Positions 52,722 to 61,403 of a DNA stretch of 64,000 nucleotides are shown here, piece after piece. The position numbers and the translations under genes are program-made. The notes under the pieces are model-generated. The model was not told the origin of the DNA and did not search any database. It worked only from the letters and a program-made list of their open reading frames with translations. The DNA comes from an uncultured cyanobacterium (GTDB lineage: Bacteria; Cyanobacteriota; Cyanobacteriia; PCC-6307; Cyanobiaceae). Where the stretch lies: assembly GCA_903934745.1 (NCBI GenBank), contig CAIZOZ010000062.1, positions 21,053 through 85,052 on the forward strand. The letters are read 5' to 3'. The stretch's first letter is position 1. Each line of letters starts with the position of its first letter.

Positions 52722-54361
52722 CGCGGTGACTCCGTTGCGGGGGCTGCTGGCAGCAGGCAGGCAATCGCCTTGAGCATGCCGCGGGCCTTGTTGAGGGTTT
52801 CTTCGTACTCCGCCGTCGGCTTCGAGTCGGCGACGATGCCGGCGCCGGCCTGCACCTGCACCCGCCAGCGTCTGGTGTCGCCCAGGGCTGCGGGCGCTGC
52901 TTCGCCGGTGGCTTCGGGCAGCACCACCATCGTGCGGATCGTGATCGCCGTGTTCAGGGCACCGTTGAGATCGACGGCGCCATAGACGCCCGAATAGGGA
53001 CCGCGGGCGTCCGGTTCCAGCGCGTGAATCAGCTGCATCGCCCGGATCTTGGGGGCGCCGCTGACGGTGCCGGCCGGGAAGCAGGCCATCAGCAGGTCCC
53101 AGATGTCGTGGTTGGCTTGGAGCACTCCCTGCACCTGGCTGACGATGTGCATCACGTGCGAATAGCGCTCAATCACCATCAGTTCGCCCACGGTCACGCT
53201 GCCCGGCCGGCAGACGCGGCCGAGGTCGTTGCGGCCCAGGTCGACGAGCATCACGTGCTCGGCCCGTTCCTTCGGATCGGCGAGCAGTTCAATCTCCAGG
53301 GCCTGGTCCTCCTGCTCGTTGGTGCCGCGCGGGCGGGTGCCGGCGATCGGCCGCACCGAGGCCAGAATCGTGCCGTCTGGCTGCGGTTCGGCCTTCACCA
53401 TCACCTCGGGGCTGGAGCCGATTAGATGCCAGTCGCCGAAGTCGAAGAAGGCCATGTACGGCGATGGATTGACCATCCGCAGGCTGCGGTAGAGATCAAA
53501 GGGATCGCCTGTGATGCTGGTTTCCAGCCGCTGGCTGAGCACCAGCTGGAAGACATCGCCGGCCTCGATGTGGTGGGCGCCCTGCCGCACCGCTGCCTCG
53601 AAAGCGGTCTGGCCCACATTGCTGCTGGTGACCAGCTGGCTCGCCACATCAGCGGCGGTGGCGTCATGCCAGGCCAGGGGGGTGATCGTGGTCGGCAGGG
53701 GCGCCTGCATGCGGGCCTCCAGGCGGTCGATGCGGGCGCAGGCCTGATTCCAGGCCTGTTCGGCCTCGGGGCGAGCAGCGCCGCTGCCAGACAGATCCAC
53801 GTAGGCCAAAGCCGTGATCTGACGCCGCACCTGGTCGAACACCAGCAAGTTGTCGGCCAGCATCCAGCAGCCGTCCGGCGTTCCCCCCGCCGGGGTGGGG
53901 TGCACCGGCACGCTGGGTTCGATCCAGCGGATCAGTTCATAGCCCCAGAAGCCGAACAGCTGGCCCACCGGCGGCAGTCCTGGCACCGGAGCCGGGCGCA
54001 GCGGGGCCAGGCCTTGGCGCAACAGCTGGAAGGGGTTGCCTTGCAGTTCGTCCTGGTGGCCGTCGCGCCAGCGCCGCTGGCAGCGATCTCCGTGGCAGGT
54101 GAGGGTCCAGAGCGGATCGCTGACGACGAAACTCCAGCGCCCCAGCTGTTCGCCGCCCTCGACCGACTCCAGCAGCACGCCATGGCCCTGGCCGGCCCCC
54201 ACTTTCAACCAGGTGGTGAGCGGTGTTTCCAGGTCGGCGGGCCAGCGCTTCCAGACGGGGATCAGATTGTGGCCGCCGAAGGCTGTGTCGTCTCCGGCCA
54301 ACCTGCGGGCAGCCTCGACCAGAAAGGCGTCGCGATGGGGGGGCTGGACGGGACCGGGCAT
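52718..54361 (-). CDS. trpE: Anthranilate synthase component I
   Basis: The protein has 547 residues from the ATG at 54361. Chorismate-binding residues are in 'AGDVFQLVLSQRL', 'FPAGTVSGAPKIRAMQLIH', 'MLVDLGRNDLGRVC' and 'VQAGAGIVADSKPTAEYEET'. The N-terminal regulatory part contains 'LLESVEGGEQLGRWSF', the LLES motif that binds feedback tryptophan. The glutaminase partner TrpG is not in the window. The start lies 15 bp downstream of the psaD terminator, so trpE needs its own promoter or low readthrough. Confidence 0.95.
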   Translation of the reverse strand: MPGPVQPPHRDAFLVEAARRLAGDDTAFGGHNLIPVWKRWPADLETPLTTWLKVGAGQGHGVLLESVEGGEQLGRWSFVVSDPLWTLTCHGDRCQRRWRDGHQDELQGNPFQLLRQGLAPLRPAPVPGLPPVGQLFGFWGYELIRWIEPSVPVHPTPAGGTPDGCWMLADNLLVFDQVRRQITALAYVDLSGSGAARPEAEQAWNQACARIDRLEARMQAPLPTTITPLAWHDATAADVASQLVTSSNVGQTAFEAAVRQGAHHIEAGDVFQLVLSQRLETSITGDPFDLYRSLRMVNPSPYMAFFDFGDWHLIGSSPEVMVKAEPQPDGTILASVRPIAGTRPRGTNEQEDQALEIELLADPKERAEHVMLVDLGRNDLGRVCRPGSVTVGELMVIERYSHVMHIVSQVQGVLQANHDIWDLLMACFPAGTVSGAPKIRAMQLIHALEPDARGPYSGVYGAVDLNGALNTAITIRTMVVLPEATGEAAPAALGDTRRWRVQVQAGAGIVADSKPTAEYEETLNKARGMLKAIACLLPAAPATESPR

Positions 54362-54375
54362 CGGGCGGTGGGCAG

Positions 54376-54401
54376 AAAAAAGGCGGGGCCTCGGCCCCGC
54401 C
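54376..54401 (-). terminator. Rho-independent terminator of psaD
   Basis: On the minus strand GGCGGGGCC-GA-GGCCCCGCC (54401-54382) forms an almost perfect GC-rich stem and is followed by six Ts and CTGCC. It begins 40 bp after the psaD stop. Confidence 0.9.
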
Positions 54402-54440
54402 ATTAAAGATGCTCGCCGGAACGGCTCAGCAAGGAGCGCT

Positions 54441-54872
54441 TCAGGCTTCGTAGGTGGCCTTGCCGCTGAACTTGAGGCCGGCGGGATTGGGGTTGGCGCC
54501 GATGCGACGGGGGTTGTGACCCACCATGGGACGGCCTTCGTTCACGCGCTCGGGGAAGACGCCATCCTTGGGATGGAGGAACTCGGTGTCGCCGCCGGGG
54601 AAGATCCGGTAGATCTTGTAATCCTCGATGCGGGGCTTGAACTTGGTGCGGAGCTGAGTGCCGAGAGCCAGGCACTGCTCTTTGCGGGCGAAATACATGA
54701 GGTTTTCACCCTCATTCATTTCGGCGGCGCCACCGGTGGGCAGTTCAAAGACCTGGGCCTTGGAGCTGGTCCAGGTGATGGCGTACTTCTCTTCGGTTTC
54801 GGCTGCGTTCAGCAGACCACCGGTGCTGCCGATGTACTTCGGAAGTTGACCCTTGAGGGCAGTCGCTGACAT
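54441..54872 (-). CDS. psaD: Photosystem I subunit II (PsaD)
   Basis: The protein has 143 residues. '[20 protein letters not shown]', '[20 protein letters not shown]', '[20 protein letters not shown]' and '[20 protein letters not shown]' match PsaD through its length. It docks ferredoxin on the stromal face of photosystem I. It is a monocistronic unit with its own terminator and an upstream repeat array. An -10-like TAGTTT lies about 25 bp before the ATG. Confidence 0.97.
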   Translation of the reverse strand: MSATALKGQLPKYIGSTGGLLNAAETEEKYAITWTSSKAQVFELPTGGAAEMNEGENLMYFARKEQCLALGTQLRTKFKPRIEDYKIYRIFPGGDTEFLHPKDGVFPERVNEGRPMVGHNPRRIGANPNPAGLKFSGKATYEA

Positions 54873-54957
54873 GGTTCGCTGACCGTTTCAGGCGGAAACT
54901 AGCACCGTGATTTCGGCCCTCTGCGTGCAGGCGCGGCAGTCTTCACACTCCGTCGAC

Positions 54958-55005
54958 AAACGGTGCTCCTGTCAAACGGTGCCCCTGGTAAACGGTGGCC
55001 CCGCA
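54958..55005. promoter_or_regulatory. Three direct repeats with 16-bp period upstream of psaD
   Basis: AAACGGTG occurs at 54958-54965, 54974-54981 and 54990-54997, each followed by a similar eight bases (CTCCTGTC, CCCCTGGT, GCCCCGCA). On the psaD strand the units read CACCGTTT, at -86 to -125 relative to its start. They do not match the HLR1/RpaB direct-repeat pattern. Such spacing fits cooperative binding of an activator. Confidence 0.6.
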
Positions 55006-55017
55006 CGGCCTGGGCAT

Positions 55018-56448
55018 TCAGGGGCCGGCTTCGGCCAGGGGGAAGAACACGGTGAGATGGCTGCCGCCCCGTTCGGTGAGGCGGCCGCCGAGGCGGTGGA
55101 AGAGCTGGCGCGTCGCCTGCTGGCTCAGCTGCAGGCTGCCGGTGCAGGGATTCCAGCTGAGCACCGGGCCGACACGCTCGGCAGCCGTGCCGGCGGCGGC
55201 GCTGCCGGCTGGGGGCGCCTGGGGATCGCTGCGGCTGCTTTCGCCCTTGGGGTTCTGACTGCCGAGCTGCAGCTTCAGGCGGGATCCGGCCGGCTGCAGG
55301 CTCAGTTGCACCAGGCTGCCACTGGGCAGTCCCCGGCTGAAGCGATCCATCAGGCCACCAAGCATCGTTTCCAGCCGGCTGGGATCGCTCAGCACCGGTG
55401 GCAGATCCGGCCTGATCGCCAGCTGCAGCTGCAGACCGCGGCGGGCCAGCTGGCGTTGCCAGAGCTCCTGCATCTGCTCTAGCAGCTGGCTGAGATCGGT
55501 GCGGGCCAGCTCCTGGGCTGTCAGGGCCTGGCTGCTGCCGGGTTGGCGCTGCAATTCGGCGGCCAGGAAGATCAACCCGAAGCGGTCGATCTGTTCGCTG
55601 CACTCGCCGTCGATCTGCTCCAGACGCTGGCGCACCAGGGGTGTGAGCTCGCTGCGGCGCAGCAGCGAGCGAATCAGGGTGCGGATCGTGGCCAGGGGCG
55701 TGCGCACCTCGTGGGTGAGGGCTTCGAGCAGGGCCAGTTCGGCACTGGTGCCGTTGCCGGGGCGCTCGCTCGCCGCCTCGGGGCTGGCGGGCCGCGATGG
55801 GGGCCGGCCGACGATCGGCTGCAGGGTCACGCTCGGGGCCATGGTGGCCAGCCGTTCCGCCAGCAGCGGCCAGAAGCGCAGGGCCAGATCCGGGTCGTTG
55901 TCGAGGCTGCCCAGTGCCTGCAGGGCCGCCCGCAGCCTGGCGGCGGCGCCGGGGTCGTCGTGCTCGAGCCGGCGATCGAGCAGCTGCAGGGCGCCGGCGA
56001 GCACGGCGGCATCGAAGCGCACCAGCAGGCGCCGGGCTTCGGCGGGGCCCTCCAAGGCGAGAGCCACCTGCAGGCGCGGGGTGATCAGCACCAGCAGCGG
56101 GTCCGTGCCGTCGGCCTCGCGCAGGGGCAGGCGCTGGAAGCTGGCGCCGGGGGCGGCCGTCGCGCCGCGACTGCTGGGCAGCAGGGCCGCCGAGGCCGGC
56201 AGCAACTTGTCCATGCCCGGAGGTGCCCAGACCCAGCCCTGCAGGCGCAACAGCAGCCTCGGCTCGTAGAGCGCCGGCAGCGGTGCCGCCAGCCAGAGGC
56301 CTTTGGGGGAAGGCCCAGGCAGCAGCAGGTCCTCCTGGAGGGTGGCCAGGGCCGCCCACCACTGGCGCCGCACGCTGTCCTCATCCCCCCGACCGGGCGG
56401 CACCCCTGCGGCCAGGAGCTGGCGCAGCTGCTGCAGGCTCACCACCAT
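55018..56448 (-). CDS. Sensor histidine kinase-like protein with eroded ATP-binding domain
   Basis: The protein has 476 residues and no membrane helix. Residues 60-200 are a variable sensor region. The HisKA-type helix 'LALLEALTHEVRTPLATIRT' carries the phospho-acceptor His246. The HATPase domain (about 320-470) is weak: the N-box position reads 'LETMLGGLMDRFSRGLPSGS' (359-378) without the expected Asn, and no DxGxG or clear G2 box is found before a 'GGRLTERGGSHLTVFFPLAE' end. It may be catalytically weak or inactive. It overlaps rodA by 10 bp and reads in the same operon as mrp and rodA. Confidence 0.75.
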   Translation of the reverse strand: MVVSLQQLRQLLAAGVPPGRGDEDSVRRQWWAALATLQEDLLLPGPSPKGLWLAAPLPALYEPRLLLRLQGWVWAPPGMDKLLPASAALLPSSRGATAAPGASFQRLPLREADGTDPLLVLITPRLQVALALEGPAEARRLLVRFDAAVLAGALQLLDRRLEHDDPGAAARLRAALQALGSLDNDPDLALRFWPLLAERLATMAPSVTLQPIVGRPPSRPASPEAASERPGNGTSAELALLEALTHEVRTPLATIRTLIRSLLRRSELTPLVRQRLEQIDGECSEQIDRFGLIFLAAELQRQPGSSQALTAQELARTDLSQLLEQMQELWQRQLARRGLQLQLAIRPDLPPVLSDPSRLETMLGGLMDRFSRGLPSGSLVQLSLQPAGSRLKLQLGSQNPKGESSRSDPQAPPAGSAAAGTAAERVGPVLSWNPCTGSLQLSQQATRQLFHRLGGRLTERGGSHLTVFFPLAEAGP

Positions 56449-57722
56449 CGCTGGCCGGTCCGGCTGTGGCGTGCCACCGAGGCGCAGAGCCCGAGGCCGA
56501 TGAAGTTGACCAGCATGGCCGAGCGGCCGTAGCTCACCCAGGGCAGGGGGATGCCGGTGACCGGGCCGAGGCCGATCGTCATCGAGATGTTGATCACCAC
56601 CTGGAACAGCAGCATGGCGGCCGTGCCCACCACCACCAGCGATTCAGCGTCGGTGCGGGCGCGGGCAGCGATCTGCAGCAGGCGCCAGGCCAGCAGGGCG
56701 AAGGCCGCCACGATCAGCAGCGAGCCGACGAAGCCCAGCTCCTCGCCCACGGCACTGAAGATGAAGTCGGTGTGCTGTTCGGGGATGAACTGCAGCTTGG
56801 TGAGCAGGCCGTGCATCAGGCCCGTGCCCCACAACCCGCCGGAGCCGATGCCCACCTTGCTCTGCAGCAGGTGATAGCCGCCGCCGAGGGGATCCTTAGA
56901 GGGATCGAGAAACAGCACCAGGCGATCCCGCTGATAGTCCCTGAGGCCGTGCAGCCACAGGTAGGGGGTGATCAGGGCGAACAGCCCCTGAATGGCCAGC
57001 ACGGCGGCCAGGGCGAGGCGCGGCCAGGGCAGGGAGCGCCAGGCCAATAGCCCGATCAGCGGCACCCAGGCCAGCAGCAGCCAGGGCCAGGCCCCCGCCA
57101 GGATCGCCGTGACCAGAGGCGAGATCAGCAGGATCAGCCAGCTCAGCGGCATGCCGGCCCAGAACAGCATCACCAGCAGCACGGCACCGAACACCAGGGA
57201 GGTGCCCAGGTCGGGTTGGATGAACACCAGGGCCCAGGGCAGGGCAATCAGGCCGATCGGCCGCACCAGATCCACCGGCCGCTCCACCGGATAGCGGGAG
57301 AGCACCCCGGCCAGCAGCAGGATCGCCGCCAGCTTGGCGAACTCCGAGGGCTGGACATGGAAGCCGCCGACGCTGATCCAGCGCTGGGCCCCCAGGGCTG
57401 AGGTGCCCACCAGACGCACCGCCACCAGGCTGGCGATCGTGGCTCCGTAGATCGGCCAGCGAAAGGTCGCCAGGCGCTCCAGGGGCAGCCGCGCCACCTG
57501 CAGGGCCAGCACCAGGCCCACGGCGGCGCTGATCCAGTGCTGATACCAGTCGGCGTAGTCAGCCTGCCTCTGGGTGCTGGCGATCAGGATGCCGGCCACC
57601 AGGGTGAGGCCGAGGGGAACCCCCCAGAGAATCCAGTCGATGCTGGCGAGGCGGCTGCGCCGCTGCTGATCCGCCGATCCGGCATAGCCGCCTCGCCGGG
57701 CTCGGGGGCTCAGGACCGCCAT
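56439..57722 (-). CDS. rodA: Rod-shape SEDS protein RodA
   Basis: The protein has 427 residues from the ATG at 57722. It is a SEDS-family peptidoglycan glycosyltransferase with about ten helices. 'GAQRWISVGGFHVQPSEFAK' holds the catalytic and substrate region, 'FIQPDLGTSLVFGAVLL' and 'EQHTDFIFSAVGEELGFVGS' are SEDS signatures. 'GPVTGIPLPWVSYGRSAML' near the end matches RodA rather than FtsW. It lies 4 bp downstream of mrp. Confidence 0.94.
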   Translation of the reverse strand: MAVLSPRARRGGYAGSADQQRRSRLASIDWILWGVPLGLTLVAGILIASTQRQADYADWYQHWISAAVGLVLALQVARLPLERLATFRWPIYGATIASLVAVRLVGTSALGAQRWISVGGFHVQPSEFAKLAAILLLAGVLSRYPVERPVDLVRPIGLIALPWALVFIQPDLGTSLVFGAVLLVMLFWAGMPLSWLILLISPLVTAILAGAWPWLLLAWVPLIGLLAWRSLPWPRLALAAVLAIQGLFALITPYLWLHGLRDYQRDRLVLFLDPSKDPLGGGYHLLQSKVGIGSGGLWGTGLMHGLLTKLQFIPEQHTDFIFSAVGEELGFVGSLLIVAAFALLAWRLLQIAARARTDAESLVVVGTAAMLLFQVVINISMTIGLGPVTGIPLPWVSYGRSAMLVNFIGLGLCASVARHSRTGQRWW

Positions 57723-57726
57723 CGCT

Positions 57727-58974
57727 TCAGGCCAGGGCCGCTGTCGTCGGGGCGCCACTGGTTGCGAGGCGAGCGGCGAGGGCGAGGAAGGCCTGACCCG
57801 TGACGGAATCGGGTGCGCTCAGCACCACCGGTCGGCCGCTGTCGCCACCTTCCCGCACCGGCATCTCCAGCGGCAGCTGGGCCAGCAGCGGCACATCGGC
57901 TTCCTGGGCCAGGCGGCCGCCACCGCCGCGGCCGAAGATCTCGTAGCGCTTTTCCGGGGCATCGGGGGGGATGAAGGCACTCATGTTCTCCACCACCCCC
58001 AGCACCGGCACGCCCATCTGCAGGAACATCGCCAGGCCGCGGCGGGCATCCTGCAGCGACACCTGCTGCGGCGTGGTGACGACGATCACGCCTTCCATCG
58101 GCACCGCCTGGGCCAGGCTCAGCTGGACATCGCCGGTGCCGGGGGGCAGATCCACCACCAGCACATCCCGCTCCCCCCAGGCCACCTGGTACAGAAACTG
58201 GCGGATGATGCCGTTGAGCATCGGGCCACGCCAGATCACCGGCTGGTTCTCCTGAATCAGCAGGCCCATCGACACCATGGCGATGCCGCAGGTTTCGATC
58301 GGGGTGAGGATCTGGTCGTTGCCGCTGCCCTGCACCTCGGGGGTGCGATCGGCCACCCCCAGCATGGTGGGGGCATTGGGTCCGTAGATGTCGGCATCCA
58401 GCAGGCCGACCCGCAGGCCGCTGCGGGCCAGGGCGCAGGCCAGGTTCACCGCCACCGTGCTCTTGCCGACGCCGCCCTTGCCACTGCTGACGGCGATCAC
58501 CCGGGCCACTCCCGGAATGCCCTGGCGCTCGGGCAGCTGGCCATGAGCATGACCCCCGCTGCCATGGCCGGCGCCACCGATCGGGCCACTGGAGGCCGGG
58601 GCGGCGGGCTGGGCCAGTTCGATCTGCACGTCGTCGATGCCATCGGCGCTCAGCAGCGCCGTGCGGATCTCGCCGGCGATGCGGCCCTGTTGACTGGCGG
58701 CGAAGCCCGGTAGGGCCAGTTCGAGCACGGCGCGGGATCCCTGGCATCGCAACCGCCGGATCCAGCCCAGGTCCAGCAGGCTGCGGTCGCTGCCGGAGTC
58801 GCGGATGGGGGCCAGCAGGGCTTCGAGGGCCGCGGCGGTTGGATCACCATTCCGTCCCCCGGCTGCCTGGTGATGGGAGAGGCCGTCTGCGGAAGACGGT
58901 GAAGCGGCGGCTTGTGTAGCGGCAGGCTGGTTGGGGGAAGCCTGGTCGGCGGAAGGGCTGTCGGCGTGGGCCAT
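57727..58974 (-). CDS. mrp: Mrp/ApbC-family iron-sulfur cluster carrier ATPase
   Basis: The protein has 415 residues from the ATG at 58974. An MIP18/DUF59 domain (about 48-118) precedes a Gly/His-rich linker, then the ParA-like ATPase with 'VIAVSSGKGGVGKSTVAVNL' and 'LLDADIYGPNAPTMLG', 'LVVDLPPGTGDVQLSLAQAV' and 'VENMSAFIPPDAPEKRYEIF'. The C-terminal CxxC of NBP35-type proteins is missing, as in other cyanobacterial homologues. It transfers or loads Fe-S clusters, relevant to photosystem I and to the Fe-S proteins in this window (inference). Confidence 0.92.
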   Translation of the reverse strand: MAHADSPSADQASPNQPAATQAAASPSSADGLSHHQAAGGRNGDPTAAALEALLAPIRDSGSDRSLLDLGWIRRLRCQGSRAVLELALPGFAASQQGRIAGEIRTALLSADGIDDVQIELAQPAAPASSGPIGGAGHGSGGHAHGQLPERQGIPGVARVIAVSSGKGGVGKSTVAVNLACALARSGLRVGLLDADIYGPNAPTMLGVADRTPEVQGSGNDQILTPIETCGIAMVSMGLLIQENQPVIWRGPMLNGIIRQFLYQVAWGERDVLVVDLPPGTGDVQLSLAQAVPMEGVIVVTTPQQVSLQDARRGLAMFLQMGVPVLGVVENMSAFIPPDAPEKRYEIFGRGGGGRLAQEADVPLLAQLPLEMPVREGGDSGRPVVLSAPDSVTGQAFLALAARLATSGAPTTAALA

Positions 58975-59291
58975 CCGGCGCGGCGCGGCTGCGGTTGGGC
59001 CGAATCCTAGGGAGAGTCTGGCCAGCCCCGACTCTCCCTCTGGTCCTGGGGGCCTGTCGCTCAGAAGCGCCTGCAGCAGAACGGGCTGAAAGCCCAGGAA
59101 GTGTCGTCGATTCGGCAACGCTGAAGCAGGGGGCACGAGCCTGGGGTGGCTCCTGCCATAGCTGGCCAGGACCGTGGTTGAGGTCTGCCAGCGACTGGCT
59201 GGCGTGACAGTCGCTCTCGAGGGCTTGTGCCGGGGCCCCTTGGCCTGAAAACGTGAGAAGGTGCTCTGCTGCCTCGGCTTCGCCCGATCCC
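58975..59291. other. 317-bp divergent spacer between mrp and hemF
   Basis: No gene is supported. A 9-bp inverted repeat GGGAGAGTC/GACTCTCCC with an 11-nt loop lies at 59010-59038, 36 bp before the mrp start. The remainder probably holds both promoters. Confidence 0.5.
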
Positions 59292-60347
59292 ATGTCGCCC
59301 GACTCCCTGCCGTCCGAACCTCTGGCGATGCCTCCCGCCGATTCCCGTGCCCGGGCCAGGGCGCTGCTGCTGGGTCTGCAGGATTCGATCTGCGCGGGCC
59401 TTCAGCAACTCGACGGCGAGGGCCGCTTCCAGGAGGAGAGCTGGGAGCGGCCGGAAGGTGGTGGTGGCCGCTCGCGGGTGATGAAGGCGGGCCGCCTCTT
59501 CGAGCAGGGCGGCGTCAATTTTTCGGAGGTGCAGGGGGAACAACTGCCGCCGTCGATCCTCAGTCAGCGGCCGGAGGCCGAGGGGCAGCGCTGGTTCGCC
59601 ACCGGCACCTCGATGGTGTTGCACCCTCGTAATCCCTATCTACCGACAGTCCATCTCAATTACCGCTATTTCGAGGCCGGGCCGGTGTGGTGGTTCGGTG
59701 GTGGCGCCGATCTCACCCCCTACTACCCCTTTCTGGAGGATGCCCAGCATTTTCATCGCACCCTCAAAGGCGCCTGCGACAGCGTCGATCCGGCCTACTT
59801 CCAGGTGTTCAAGCCCTGGTGCGATGAATACTTCTTCCTGAAGCACCGGGGCGAGACCCGCGGTGTCGGCGGCATCTTCTACGACTACCAGGATCCCGCT
59901 GGCGTCCTCTACAAGGGGCAGGATCCGAACGGGCCGGCGGCGGCGGTCAGCCGGGGGCTGGGGCCGATCCAGCAGGACTGGGAGCAGCTGTTCCGCCTGG
60001 CCAGCGCCTGTGGCAACGCCTTCCTGCCCAGTTATGTGCCGATCGTCGAGCGGCGCCAGGCCCTTCCCTATGGCGAGCGCGAGCGGGATTTTCAGCTCTA
60101 CCGCCGTGGCCGTTATGTGGAGTTCAACCTGGTGTTTGATCGCGGCACGATCTTCGGCCTGCAGACCAATGGGCGCACCGAATCGATCCTGATGTCGCTG
60201 CCGCCCCTGGTGCGCTGGGAGTATGGCTATAGCCCCGAGCCCGGCAGCCGCGAGGCCCTGCTCACGGAGCTGTTCACCAGGCCCCAGAACTGGCTGGAGG
60301 ACGCCTCCCTGGAGGAGCGCTGCCGGCCCCATCAGGCGGTGGGCTGA
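59292..60347 (+). CDS. hemF: Oxygen-dependent coproporphyrinogen III oxidase
   Basis: The protein has 351 residues from the ATG at 59292. '[20 protein letters not shown]', '[20 protein letters not shown]' and '[20 protein letters not shown]' are HemF signatures, followed by '[20 protein letters not shown]'. It converts coproporphyrinogen III to protoporphyrinogen IX using O2, for haem, chlorophyll and bilin synthesis. Adjacent genes on the minus strand converge on it, with only 14 bp to the amidase-like gene. Confidence 0.97.
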   Translation: MSPDSLPSEPLAMPPADSRARARALLLGLQDSICAGLQQLDGEGRFQEESWERPEGGGGRSRVMKAGRLFEQGGVNFSEVQGEQLPPSILSQRPEAEGQRWFATGTSMVLHPRNPYLPTVHLNYRYFEAGPVWWFGGGADLTPYYPFLEDAQHFHRTLKGACDSVDPAYFQVFKPWCDEYFFLKHRGETRGVGGIFYDYQDPAGVLYKGQDPNGPAAAVSRGLGPIQQDWEQLFRLASACGNAFLPSYVPIVERRQALPYGERERDFQLYRRGRYVEFNLVFDRGTIFGLQTNGRTESILMSLPPLVRWEYGYSPEPGSREALLTELFTRPQNWLEDASLEERCRPHQAVG

Positions 60348-60361
60348 GAGCCGGAGCGGCC

Positions 60362-61396
60362 TCAGCGAGCCTGGGCGGTGCGATTGGTGGTGCTGCGGTT
60401 GCGGCTGCCCTGGTTGGCGGTCGTGCGCTTGTCGTTGCTGTTGTCGGTCGCTGGGTTGCTGGCGGTGGGTGTGCTCTGGCGGCCCAGGCCGATTTCCAGG
60501 GCGCGCACGATGCGCTCGGCGATCGCCTGGACGGCCTGCTGGCGGCTGCGGGGGTCGCGCAGCGAGGCTTCCAGCCGTCCTTCCAGTTTGCCGATCTCCA
60601 GCAGACCGATGCCCCGTTTCGGTCCGCCGAGCACGTCGCGGAAGGCCATCGGATAACCGCCGAATTCCTGGGCCAGGCTTTCATCGATGCTGCTGAACGG
60701 CCGGTGCACCGGCGGAATCAGGCCGGAACCGACCCCGTCCGGGCCGTAGGCGTCGAAGTGGATTTCCAGGGCATAGCCGCCGCTGGCGGCATGGTCGCGG
60801 CCGACGCTCCAGTTGGTGCCCACCTGATTGCCATCCACGATGGTGCGAAAGGGAGGGCGGTAATAGCGGATGTCGAGACCCCGTTGCTGGCCCAGGGTCA
60901 CCGCCTCGATGGCGATCACCATGTTCCAGTAGAGCTCGTCGCTGATGCCGGGGTACATCGCGGCGGCGCCGAAGCGGGCCACCGCTTCGCCGGCGGTGCC
61001 GGAGCCACCGATGTTCTGGGAGTCGGCGTGGCCGGCCAGCACCAGGATCGGGGTGGCGGCGCTGACGCGGCGCCGGCCGACCCAGTCGCGCTGCAGGCGG
61101 CTGCGGGGCCCCGTGAGCGGATCAAACTCGGGCGGTGGGGCAGCGGTTGAGCCGTTACCGCCAATGCCAGTGGTGGCGGCCCGGCTGCCCCAGCCTGTTG
61201 GGCTGGGAGGTTGCTCCAGGCCCGGCTGGTCGAAGGCCGTCTGGGCGTTGGCGGGCCCGGCCGCCAGGCCGCCGGCCAGGGCGGCGAGCACGAAGCCACC
61301 GAGCAGTATCCCGTTGCGTTGCAGGCTGTTCAGCAGGCGCCTGACGCTCAACCCGCTGCAGGGTTGGGCAGGCCACGGCAGGGTGGGCAGAGGCAT
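60362..61396 (-). CDS. Secreted amidase_3-like (N-acetylmuramoyl-L-alanine amidase) protein
   Basis: The protein has 344 residues. An N-terminal signal peptide (helix about 29-48, cleavage after AGPANA at 51) indicates export. The zinc-amidase pattern can be traced: 'LVLAGHADSQNIGGSGTAGEA' (His123, Glu137), 'YALEIHFDAYG' (His213) and 'GIGLLEIGKLEG' (Glu267). The motifs deviate from the standard GHGG and SIHAN, so activity is plausible but not assured. The tail is Asn/Thr/Arg-rich. It shares the strand with the CCB-like gene 7 bp upstream. Cyanobacterial homologues are often labelled dehydrogenase, probably wrongly. Confidence 0.7.
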   Translation of the reverse strand: MPLPTLPWPAQPCSGLSVRRLLNSLQRNGILLGGFVLAALAGGLAAGPANAQTAFDQPGLEQPPSPTGWGSRAATTGIGGNGSTAAPPPEFDPLTGPRSRLQRDWVGRRRVSAATPILVLAGHADSQNIGGSGTAGEAVARFGAAAMYPGISDELYWNMVIAIEAVTLGQQRGLDIRYYRPPFRTIVDGNQVGTNWSVGRDHAASGGYALEIHFDAYGPDGVGSGLIPPVHRPFSSIDESLAQEFGGYPMAFRDVLGGPKRGIGLLEIGKLEGRLEASLRDPRSRQQAVQAIAERIVRALEIGLGRQSTPTASNPATDNSNDKRTTANQGSRNRSTTNRTAQAR

Positions 61397-61403
61397 GGGC
61401 CGC

